DNA of 64,000 bases, taken from Leptospira wolbachii serovar Codice str. CDC. Lineage in GTDB: Bacteria; Spirochaetota; Leptospiria; Leptospirales; Leptospiraceae. The number at the start of each line of letters is the position of its first letter. Within the stretch, counting starts at the first letter, position 1. The position numbers and the translations under genes were made by a program. Below the pieces are notes generated by a model that was not told the DNA's origin, ran no database searches, and was given only the letters and a program-made list of their open reading frames with translations. Of this stretch, positions 1 to 6,455 are shown one piece after another. The stretch spans positions 188,501-252,500 of the forward strand of contig NZ_AOGZ02000001.1 of the NCBI RefSeq assembly GCF_000332515.2. The letters are read 5' to 3'.

Positions 1-1
1 A

Positions 2-973
2 GAAACAGTAAAAGAACATTCTGACTTATTTGCTTCCGCCAAACAGATTGCAGACGAATCCAATCGGGCTGTGGAAGAAATCTCCGAGGCCCTTGGTGCC
101 CTCGAAAAAAGTCGACCCGACCTTGACCTATACCAATCTGCCATTTCAGAATTTTCAGAACTTAGAAAAGAAATTGCAAGTGAACTAGAAACCTTAAAAG
201 AAGCACAGTTCCAAACGGAAGACATCGACAAACAAGTGCAAATTCTTGCATCCAACTTAGTCCATGTTTCAGAAACTATGGAAGGTTTCGAGCAGAGCCT
301 AACGGAGATTAGCTCCATAGAAACTCGTGTGACAAAACTCACTACCGAACAATCGAAAATCGAATCCTTTCTTTCTTCTTTACAAGAATCACAAGACTCG
401 GTTTTCCATTTGGTCGAAAACTTGGAAACTCAGAAACACAATGCACGGGAACTGCAATCCCGCCTAGACATCCTCGACCGCGAAATCGAAGTGGTGGAAG
501 CTCGGGAAAAAGAACTCACGGAAACCATCCGCCTAGCGGAAAACCGCACTTCCTTCCTTGTGGAACGGGAAGCACAGATTGATTCGGTGGAACGTAAATT
601 TGACAAAATCGAAGAGCTGCTAGGTGATCTTTCTGACCGCCACCGCCAAATCCTCACCCTCCAGAAACGATTGGAAGATCTAAAAGAATCCTCACGCGAA
701 ACCAAGGACGATTTAGAATCACTCTTAGGTGAGGCAGACGAAACTTTCGAAAAACTCTCTGAATTCTTGGACATTGTCCAAGGGGCAATGCAAAACCCCA
801 CTCCGGCAGGAAAATCAGACCGGAAAGTTTCGGGAAATCCCCTTGTCGAGAGAAAAAGAGCTACCATCCAGAACCTCCACGACAACTACCAGTGGTCTTC
901 TGAGGCAATCAGTGAAAAATTAAATATTGAAAAATCCCTCGTAGATAGCATCCTCGGAGTTAGAAAGAAATAA
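2..973 (+). CDS. Coiled-coil protein, SpiroCoCo-like (5' partial)
   Basis: The reading frame is open to the left edge of the window, so the gene starts upstream. The GTG at 71 is an internal codon, not a supported start. The visible part is almost entirely heptad-rich, charged coiled coil (Glu/Lys/Leu/Ser). It ends in about 45 residues that look globular, with an HTH-like pattern (QWSSEAISEKLNIEKSLVDS). This build, long coiled coil plus a short C-terminal helical module, resembles the spirochaete coiled-coil family called SpiroCoCo, whose role is probably structural. It lies 13 bp before the histone gene and probably shares a transcript with it and map. Family assignment is from composition and context. 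Confidence 0.75.
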   Translation, partial: ETVKEHSDLFASAKQIADESNRAVEEISEALGALEKSRPDLDLYQSAISEFSELRKEIASELETLKEAQFQTEDIDKQVQILASNLVHVSETMEGFEQSLTEISSIETRVTKLTTEQSKIESFLSSLQESQDSVFHLVENLETQKHNARELQSRLDILDREIEVVEAREKELTETIRLAENRTSFLVEREAQIDSVERKFDKIEELLGDLSDRHRQILTLQKRLEDLKESSRETKDDLESLLGEADETFEKLSEFLDIVQGAMQNPTPAGKSDRKVSGNPLVERKRATIQNLHDNYQWSSEAISEKLNIEKSLVDSILGVRKK

Positions 974-986
974 AACCGAGGTATCC

Positions 987-1190
987 ATGTCCGAAGAACA
1001 AACAGAAACAACGTCGAAGGAATCCCTAATTGTCACTTCTAAAGTGAAAGCATATATCAAAAGTAAGGGATTTATGACTTCCGGCGATGCGATTGATGGA
1101 ATCAACGAAGAAATCTACCGACTCATCGACAAAGCTTTGGAAAGAACCTCTGCCAACAAAAGAACAACGGTTCGGTCCACAGATTTCTAA
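987..1190 (+). CDS. Bacterial histone-fold protein
   Basis: A 67-residue basic protein with a minimal histone fold. After a roughly 12-residue polar tail comes helix 1 (SKVKAYIKSKG), a loop, a long helix 2 (residues about 35-56, IDGINEEIYRLIDKALERT), and a short ending NKRTTVRSTDF. The ending matches the archaeal histone pattern GRKTIKAED, including an Arg-Asp pair seven residues apart (Arg59/Asp66) as in the HMfB R-D clamp. Short histones of this kind are known from Bdellovibrio and Leptospira as nucleoid DNA-binding dimers. An SD-like CGAGG precedes the ATG. The gene sits 13 bp after the coiled-coil gene and 3 bp before map. DNA binding is inferred from the fold. Confidence 0.85.
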   Translation: MSEEQTETTSKESLIVTSKVKAYIKSKGFMTSGDAIDGINEEIYRLIDKALERTSANKRTTVRSTDF

Positions 1191-1193
1191 TCC

Positions 1194-1949
1194 GTGATTT
1201 ACATTAAAAACAAATCAGAAATTGAAAAGATGAGAAAGGCGGGAAAATTTGCCGCCGAACTCCTCGTTTACTTAGAACCCTTCGTAAAAGCGGGGATTAC
1301 CACCCTAGAACTCAACGATTTAGCAGAAGCCCATACCAAAAAGAACGGCCATAGGTCGGCTCCTCTGGGATACAAGGGATTTCCTAAATCCATCTGTTCT
1401 TCCATCAACCATGTGGTTTGCCATGGAATTCCGAAGAAAGAAGATGTCCTGGCCGATGGAGACATTGTGAATTTGGACGTATCCCCCATTGTGGATGGAT
1501 ACATTGGAGACACCTCCAGAACTTTTATCGTCGGGGGAAAATCCAGCCCGGAAGCCGAAAAATTGGTCGCCGATACGGAAAAAGCCATGTGGATCGGAAT
1601 CGAACAGGTAAAACCAGGAAACCGTATCGATGATATCGGAAACGCCATCGATGATTTCCTAACTCCAATGGGTTATGGAATTGTGCGAGATCTCATGGGC
1701 CACGGCGTGGGGCGAAATTTCCACGAAGAACCACAAGTACCTCACTTTCGCTCTCCCCGCAAATTGGCAAAAATCGAAGCCGGAATGATTTTTACAGTCG
1801 AACCCATGGTCAACTTGGGAACTTGGGAAGTGAATTTTGATAGATCCGACAAATGGACCGTCCGTACCAAAGATGGAAAACTATCTGCCCAATTTGAACA
1901 TACCATACTTGTCACAGACAAAGGGTATGAAATTCTAACAAAAGTTTGA
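1194..1949 (+). CDS. map: Type I methionine aminopeptidase
   Basis: Removes the initiator methionine from nascent proteins in the cytoplasm. The 251-residue length is typical of the type I enzyme. All five metal ligands are in place: Asp95 and Asp106 (NLDVSPIVDGYIGDTSRTF), His170 (GHGVGR), Glu203 (FTVEPM) and Glu235 (FEHTI). The catalytic His77 (CHGIP) and His177 (NFHEEP) are present as well. The start is a GTG 3 bp after the histone stop codon, so translation is probably coupled. There is no N-terminal zinc-finger or SH3-binding extension. Confidence 0.95.
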   Translation: MIYIKNKSEIEKMRKAGKFAAELLVYLEPFVKAGITTLELNDLAEAHTKKNGHRSAPLGYKGFPKSICSSINHVVCHGIPKKEDVLADGDIVNLDVSPIVDGYIGDTSRTFIVGGKSSPEAEKLVADTEKAMWIGIEQVKPGNRIDDIGNAIDDFLTPMGYGIVRDLMGHGVGRNFHEEPQVPHFRSPRKLAKIEAGMIFTVEPMVNLGTWEVNFDRSDKWTVRTKDGKLSAQFEHTILVTDKGYEILTKV

Positions 1950-2007
1950 ACAAAAAGTTCTTGCTTTCGCATTCGTTCTGTCGTCTAATTCCAAGAGAGG
2001 ATTTTTT

Positions 2008-2139
2008 ATGAAACTAGCCATCACTCTATTTAGTCTTTTTGTCATCACGTCTGCGTCGTTTGCGATTTGCCCCGGCAAAGAAAAACGTTCCTGCCCTGGA
2101 CATGACAAACTTGTCGAGTGCCCGAACGACGGAAAGTAA
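2008..2139 (+). CDS. Tiny secreted Cys-containing peptide
   Basis: A 43-codon ORF that starts at ATG 2008, about 7 bp after a good SD (AAGAGAGG, 1993-2000). The first 19 residues form a classic signal peptide (MKLAITLFSLFVITSASFA). The predicted mature part is only 24 residues, hydrophilic, with three cysteines (CPGKEKRSCPGHDKLVECP). It is followed after 6 bp by a response-regulator gene. A strong ribosome site, a clean signal peptide and tight spacing support a real gene, although no family is recognised. The odd number of cysteines could allow dimerisation, metal binding, or lipidation if cleavage occurs before Cys21, but the preceding residues are a poor lipobox. Confidence 0.65.
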   Translation: MKLAITLFSLFVITSASFAICPGKEKRSCPGHDKLVECPNDGK

Positions 2140-2145
2140 TTCGTA

Positions 2146-2514
2146 ATGAATAAAGCCATCCTCTTCGTTGATGACGAACAAATCATTCTGATGAGTCTGA
2201 AGTCTCAGCTCAAAAAACATTTTGGGAACGAGTATCGTTATGAGACCGCCCAAAATACGGAAGAAGCGTGGTCTATCATCGAAGAATTGTCAGTAGAAGG
2301 AATCGACATCCTAATCATCATTTCCGATTGGCTTATGCCAAACCAAAGGGGGGATGAGTTTCTTAGGGATGTCCACAAAACCTATCCAGGGATAAAGAAA
2401 ATAATTATTTCTGGTCATATCGATGAACTCTCTCTCAATCAATTGAGAGGAGAAGTGGACCTGCATAGTTTTTTAAACAAACCTTGGTCTGAATCGGATT
2501 TAATCAAAAAATAG
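2146..2514 (+). CDS. Single-domain response regulator (CheY-like receiver)
   Basis: A 122-residue stand-alone receiver domain. The acidic pair Asp9-Asp10 (FVDDE), the phosphoacceptor Asp61 (ISDWLMP), the switch Ser89 (IISGH) and Lys112 (NKPW) are all present. No output domain follows, so it would act by protein-protein contact or as a phosphorelay intermediate. No histidine kinase is adjacent. The gene lies 6 bp after the Cys peptide and 11 bp before thiM, so it is probably on the thiM-thiE transcript, an unusual placement for a receiver. Confidence 0.88.
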   Translation: MNKAILFVDDEQIILMSLKSQLKKHFGNEYRYETAQNTEEAWSIIEELSVEGIDILIIISDWLMPNQRGDEFLRDVHKTYPGIKKIIISGHIDELSLNQLRGEVDLHSFLNKPWSESDLIKK

Positions 2515-2525
2515 GAAACCTCCGC

Positions 2526-3329
2526 ATGTCTCAATCAATCATTCAAAACACTATCGACGACTTGGACGCTTTGCGTTCTAAGTCCCCTCTCGTTCACAAT
2601 ATCACAAACTATGTAGTCATGAATAACACCGCCAATGCGCTCCTCGCCATTGGTGCCTCACCCATTATGGCTCATGCCATCGATGAAGTCGAAGAGATGG
2701 TTACTATCTGTTCGGCAACTGTTATAAACATCGGAACTCTTTCCGAACCTTGGATCCAAAGTATGGAAAAAGCGGCAACAAAAGCAGTCTCTATTGGGAA
2801 ACCTTTGATACTAGATCCCGTAGGTGCGGGAGCGAGTAACTTGCGTAATATGGCGATCCGTCGTATCTTAGGTGCCGGTAGTCCCAGTATCATTCGAGGC
2901 AATGCCTCAGAAATTCTTTCTACACTCAACTCTTCTGGAAAAACCAAAGGTGTCGATGCAACAGATTCTTCTGATTCCGCAGTGGATTCAGGAAAGTCTC
3001 TTTCCAAAGTTACCGGAGGTGTGGTTGTAATCTCTGGTGCCACAGACTATATCTTAAGTGGAACAGACAAAGCCCAAGTGAGAAATGGGGATGCACTTAT
3101 GACAAAGGTCACCGGACTTGGTTGCACTGCTTCTGCCATTTGTGGTGCCTTTGCTGCTGTACAAGCAAACCAATTTCGTGCAGCAACATCAGCGATGGCT
3201 GTGATGGGAATTGCCGGTGAAATGGCAAAAATCAAAACATCCTCTCCTGGCAGTTTCCAAGTAGCATTTATAGATGCTCTTTATGAAATCAATGCAGATA
3301 CCATTAAACAAAGGTTAAATGGCGAATAA
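2526..3329 (+). CDS. thiM: Hydroxyethylthiazole kinase
   Basis: Phosphorylates 4-methyl-5-(2-hydroxyethyl)thiazole for thiamine salvage. The 267-residue protein shows the N-terminal substrate region (PLVHNITNYV and NNTANALLAIGASP), the Gly-rich LDPVGAGAS loop, and the C-terminal catalytic motif VTGLGCTASA with Cys200. The last 11 bp overlap thiE in another frame, so the two are coupled. Only 11 bp separate it from the upstream response-regulator gene, and no TPP riboswitch (thi box) is visible immediately upstream. Confidence 0.95.
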   Translation: MSQSIIQNTIDDLDALRSKSPLVHNITNYVVMNNTANALLAIGASPIMAHAIDEVEEMVTICSATVINIGTLSEPWIQSMEKAATKAVSIGKPLILDPVGAGASNLRNMAIRRILGAGSPSIIRGNASEILSTLNSSGKTKGVDATDSSDSAVDSGKSLSKVTGGVVVISGATDYILSGTDKAQVRNGDALMTKVTGLGCTASAICGAFAAVQANQFRAATSAMAVMGIAGEMAKIKTSSPGSFQVAFIDALYEINADTIKQRLNGE

Positions 3330-3957
3330 AAAAATTCGTGGGGTTTATTTGGTAACAGATAGACCCCTTTGCCGAATGCATAGTTTGGCAGAGGTAGTGC
3401 GGCTGGCAGCACTTGGGGGAGTAAACCTTGTCCAACTTCGAGAAAAAGAAACCGATAGTCGAGAATTTTTAGAACTTGCAAAACATTTAAAAGAAATCCT
3501 AAGACCCTTTTCCATTCCTCTTCTTATCAATGACCGCCTAGATATTTGTTTGGCGGCCGGAGCGAACGGTGTCCACCTGGGGCAATCAGACCTCCCTTGG
3601 CAAGACGCACGCCGGATTTTGGGAAAAGATGCCATCATCGGTCTCTCTTTAGAAACAAAAGAAGACTATCATTCTCTGATCAAAACAGATAGCCATCCCG
3701 GCTTAGATTATCTTGCTGTATCCCCTATATTTGAAACCAATACGAAAACCAATACTAAACCTGCTTGGGGACTAGAAGGCCTAAAATGGCTACGTACCCA
3801 AACAAAACTTCCCATTGTTGCGATTGGCGGGATTAAAGAATCCAATGCCAAAGATGTGCTGGACGCAGGCGCCGATTCCCTTGCGGTTGTAAGTGCGATT
3901 TGTTCTGCTAAGGATCCGAAACTGGCAACAGAAATTTTATCGGAAAAGTTTCATTAG
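3319..3957 (+). CDS. thiE: Thiamine-phosphate synthase
   Basis: Joins HMP-PP and thiazole phosphate to make thiamine phosphate. The 212-residue TIM-barrel protein has the usual ThiE signatures: VQLREKETDSREF (pyrimidine/phosphate site), LLINDRLDICLAAGANGVHLGQSD, DYLAVSPIFETNTKTNTKP (pyrophosphate loop) and IVAIGGIKESNA. The start ATG at 3319 lies inside the end of thiM. No thiC or thiD is visible in the window, so this pair alone would serve salvage or the final joining step. Confidence 0.95.
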   Translation: MANKKIRGVYLVTDRPLCRMHSLAEVVRLAALGGVNLVQLREKETDSREFLELAKHLKEILRPFSIPLLINDRLDICLAAGANGVHLGQSDLPWQDARRILGKDAIIGLSLETKEDYHSLIKTDSHPGLDYLAVSPIFETNTKTNTKPAWGLEGLKWLRTQTKLPIVAIGGIKESNAKDVLDAGADSLAVVSAICSAKDPKLATEILSEKFH

Positions 3958-4070
3958 CGATTCTTACTGTTATATTTGCGTTTAAAAGCACAAACTACAC
4001 CTAACAATGTTGTGAATCTCTGTTTCATATTAAACATTCACGCAAACTGCAGAGTGCCATTAATTTCATC

Positions 4071-4102
4071 TCAGAATTTCCTTCAAAACATTAAAATTCT
4101 GA
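4071..4102. terminator. Weak hairpin between convergent thiE and queG
   Basis: A 9-bp perfect inverted repeat (TCAGAATTT at 4071-4079 and AAATTCTGA at 4094-4102) with a 14-nt loop sits in the 150-bp gap between two convergent genes. The stem is AT-rich and is followed by only a short T tract, so it is at best a weak terminator. The remaining part of the gap shows nothing else recognisable. Confidence 0.35.
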
Positions 4103-4107
4103 TTTCC

Positions 4108-5070
4108 CTATTGTTTTAAGTTTCGGTTCCAAATTTCAAATCCAACCCTCTCGATTGGTGAATCTTTGAAATAAGAATCAAACTCTTCTTTGGTGAGAAA
4201 TTCCTTTTCTGTAAATTGCGGATCTGTCCAAAAGGTCCTGGGCAAAAATTCAGGTTCTTTGGTTTCTACCCCGTTTCGTTTGGCGACATTGGCATTCCAT
4301 GGACAAACTTCTTGGCAAAGATCACATCCGTACACCCAACCCTGACGATCCCATTGCAAAAAAGAATCTGTCGCTTCTGTTTCTTCCCGATCTTCAATGG
4401 TTAAGTAAGAGATACATTTTCTTGCATCCATTTTATACTCTTCGAGTGCGCCGGTAGGACAAACGTCCAAACATTTACGGCAACTACCACAATGGTCTGT
4501 AACAATTTCCTCGGGAACTGGACCACCTAACTCTAAATCAGTGAGAATAGTAGAAAGAAAAAAATAAGACCCCAGAGTCGGATGGATGAGATTGGTATTT
4601 TTTCCTTGCCAAACGATTCCAGACTCCCTTGTCAAAATTTTTTCTGCGACGGGCAAACTATCGATAGATTGACGGAATTTATTACCTGGAAACTCAGTGC
4701 GAAGAGTTTTTAAAATTCGATTGCCTTTATCTTTTAAAACAATATGATAATCAGAGCCTAACGCATAACGGGAAACTTTTGATTCCATTCTGGAAACCAC
4801 TTCATCAGCCTGAGTGGAACGATACACAAATCCAAGACAAACCACAGATTTTGGAGCGAGGCCCAAATTTTCGAAACGATTCCGAATTCCCACAGCATGA
4901 TCCTTCGCAAACCAAGTCATATTCCCAAACCGGTTTTCTCGAATCCACTGGTCCAAATGTTTTAGATCCGAATCGGGGATCTTTGCCTCGGCAAATCCCA
5001 CAAAAGAAAAACCTTCGGCCTCGCAAATGGTTTTAATCTGAGAACGAATTTGATAGATTGGATTTGTCAT
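4108..5070 (-). CDS. queG: Epoxyqueuosine reductase
   Basis: Reduces epoxyqueuosine to queuosine in tRNA, using cobalamin and two [4Fe-4S] clusters. Taken from the ATG at 5070 the protein has 320 residues and aligns from its first residues with QueG N-termini. The catalytic Asp region (SIDSLPVAEK, Asp137) is present, as are the ferredoxin-like cysteines CGSCRKCLDVCP (194-204), Cys219 and CDLCQEVCP (249-256). It lacks the HEAT-like extension of some QueG proteins. The frame stays open for 39 further codons to 5187, but that stretch overlaps the divergent gene and shows no family similarity, so the ATG at 5070 is preferred. Confidence 0.92.
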   Translation of the reverse strand: MTNPIYQIRSQIKTICEAEGFSFVGFAEAKIPDSDLKHLDQWIRENRFGNMTWFAKDHAVGIRNRFENLGLAPKSVVCLGFVYRSTQADEVVSRMESKVSRYALGSDYHIVLKDKGNRILKTLRTEFPGNKFRQSIDSLPVAEKILTRESGIVWQGKNTNLIHPTLGSYFFLSTILTDLELGGPVPEEIVTDHCGSCRKCLDVCPTGALEEYKMDARKCISYLTIEDREETEATDSFLQWDRQGWVYGCDLCQEVCPWNANVAKRNGVETKEPEFLPRTFWTDPQFTEKEFLTKEEFDSYFKDSPIERVGFEIWNRNLKQ

Positions 5071-5455
5071 GGGTGAAAATAAGAACGAACTATATCTTAC
5101 TGAAATCCAATCTAAGTTGCCAAGCCATTTGTATGTCCACATCCCAAAACTGGTTTCCGTCTTCCCACAAATAGAAGCACTAGTCACCCTACCTCAAGGC
5201 ATTCCGGATTTACTGCGAAAGGGAATTTACTTTGCACTACTCCAATCGGTAGTCAGACTTCTCGAGAGAAATACCGACCCCCTTCTACCCGAAATCCTTC
5301 CAGAATATAGTGAGCTCATTCGTTCGGTATCGGAAACCTATTCTTTTTTACATCCGGAAGCCGAGTCTAATTGGCTCGAGGAATGCATCCAATACGGAGA
5401 CAAATCTGCCTACCATTGGGAGTGGAAACATTTTGATTCGAGAGAATTGTTCTAA
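5069..5455 (+). CDS. Conserved-looking hypothetical protein, divergent to queG
   Basis: A 128-residue acidic protein, mainly helical in appearance, with no signal peptide or membrane segment and no recognised family. The ATG (5069-5071) overlaps the queG start codon (5068-5070, opposite strand) by two bases, so the two genes diverge with no intergenic DNA. Codon choice and amino-acid composition look like a real protein, and the gene fills the space exactly up to 1 bp before the convergent thioesterase. A slightly downstream start is possible, but the next Met lies far into the ORF. Confidence 0.6.
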   Translation: MGENKNELYLTEIQSKLPSHLYVHIPKLVSVFPQIEALVTLPQGIPDLLRKGIYFALLQSVVRLLERNTDPLLPEILPEYSELIRSVSETYSFLHPEAESNWLEECIQYGDKSAYHWEWKHFDSRELF

Positions 5456-5456
5456 A

Positions 5457-5852
5457 CTACAAACGTTCTTGTTCTAAAGATTTTAAAAAATCTGGTGGGA
5501 TGGGTTTTTTGGATTTGGCTCGGTAATCAAAGTAAACTTGCACAGTTTTTGCCAACACATAAAGAGTATTTGTTTTTTTATCGCGAATCTCATACGAAAA
5601 TTCCCAAGAGGTAGTGCCAATGGACGAAACCCATGTATCTACAAAGATAGAAGCACCAGGAAGAACTGATGCTTTTAAATCCATTTCCACACGTGCAAGG
5701 ACAAAAGGAATGTATTCAAGTTCGGTAACTGATAGATAACGATTGCAAAAATCTAATCTTGCTAATTCTAAATAGGACGAATAACTAGCGTTATTGACTC
5801 TTCGCATGGGGTCCATGTCATTAAATCGAATTTGGATCTCGGTTCGAATCAT
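5457..5852 (-). CDS. Acyl-CoA thioesterase, 4HBT (YbgC/FadM-like) hot-dog fold
   Basis: A 131-residue single hot-dog protein. The N-terminal signature RFNDMDPMRRVNNASYSSYL matches the 4-hydroxybenzoyl-CoA thioesterase pattern D-x-D-x-x-x-x-V-N-N, with Asp14 as the expected catalytic residue. The rest follows the family: central strand DLKASVLPGAS and the late EIRDKKTN...VLAKTVQVYFD. It probably hydrolyses acyl-CoA in the cytoplasm; the substrate cannot be read from sequence. Its 3' end is 1 bp from the convergent hypothetical gene. Confidence 0.85.
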   Translation of the reverse strand: MIRTEIQIRFNDMDPMRRVNNASYSSYLELARLDFCNRYLSVTELEYIPFVLARVEMDLKASVLPGASIFVDTWVSSIGTTSWEFSYEIRDKKTNTLYVLAKTVQVYFDYRAKSKKPIPPDFLKSLEQERL

Positions 5853-5889
5853 ACTACTTTATACATCAGAATGAATCGAATTTTTACCG

Positions 5890-6372
5890 TCACTTCAATG
5901 TTTCTAATTTATACTGAATTTGCACAGAGCGTAACAATCTTCGTTGTTCGAAACTTCGACCAAAACTAGGGTTCAACAAAACTTTTTCTATTTTACCTTT
6001 GGGAATTCCTAAAGAAATCAAATAGCTTTCCACAGCTTGAATCCTTTCTTTTACCAATCGTCGATTGGTAGCCAAATTTCCCGAGGCATCTGCGGAACCA
6101 ATTAAAGTTATGTATCCTATTTGGGATAGAATGAAAGGGCTCAAACACTCGCGTATGCGAATCATCGATTGGGATTCCAACAGAGAGGAACCCGGCCCAA
6201 AGAGTATCGAAAATTCCTTTACTGGAGATTCTATAACAGTTGTATTTTTTTCAGCGGCAAGGGCCTTTTCTTCGCGTACAAGAGGTACAGTGCTTTTAGT
6301 TTTTATACTTTTTCTCCAAAACCAAAGCAAAAGAACTCCAGTTCCGACTAACATTAGGGAAATCCAAAACAT
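5890..6372 (-). CDS. OmpA-like domain protein with N-terminal membrane anchor
   Basis: A 160-residue protein. Residues 2-18 form one transmembrane helix followed by a basic stretch (RKSIKTKS) and a linker. The C-terminal ~100 residues resemble an OmpA/MotB peptidoglycan-binding domain: LIGSADASGN, then NRRLVKERIQAVESYLISLGIPKGKI and a final RRSVQIQY-like strand (LLRSVQIQYKL). The classical Asp-Arg meso-DAP pair is only partly kept (SADASG, NRRL), so peptidoglycan binding may be weak. Likely role: anchoring the inner membrane or a periplasmic complex to the wall. Confidence 0.75.
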   Translation of the reverse strand: MFWISLMLVGTGVLLLWFWRKSIKTKSTVPLVREEKALAAEKNTTVIESPVKEFSILFGPGSSLLESQSMIRIRECLSPFILSQIGYITLIGSADASGNLATNRRLVKERIQAVESYLISLGIPKGKIEKVLLNPSFGRSFEQRRLLRSVQIQYKLETLK

Positions 6373-6418
6373 TTCTCATTAGACAGACCCAAGTTTAGAG
6401 AAATTTATTTCAAACGAG

Positions 6419-6447
6419 TAGACAAATTCTAAAATTCTTATTAGAAT
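6419..6447 (+). promoter_or_regulatory. Sigma70-type promoter for the first repeat lipoprotein
   Basis: TAGACA (6419-6424) and TAGAAT (6442-6447) are separated by 17 bp and each matches consensus at five of six positions. The expected transcription start falls at about 6454, almost on the ATG at 6456, so the mRNA would have little or no leader. The same TAGACA...AATTCTAA core recurs at 8804-8819 before the paralog, but without a good -10 there. Confidence 0.6.
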
Positions 6448-6455
6448 ATCGCATT

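Noticed and set aside
430..885. Minus-strand ORF (151 codons) inside the coiled-coil gene
   Set aside because: The Ser/Arg-rich translation mirrors Glu/Lys codons of the coiled coil; no start signal or family similarity.
1984..1989. -10 like TCTAAT with TTGCTT 16 bp upstream before the Cys peptide
   Set aside because: The start of transcription would fall on the ribosome site, and the -35 match is only three of six.
2500..2526. TPP riboswitch before thiM
   Set aside because: Only 11 bp separate thiM from the upstream gene, and no thi-box sequence is seen there or before the response regulator.
5071..5187. 39-codon N-terminal extension of QueG
   Set aside because: No similarity to QueG N-termini, and it runs through the start of the divergent gene; ATG 5070 fits the family.
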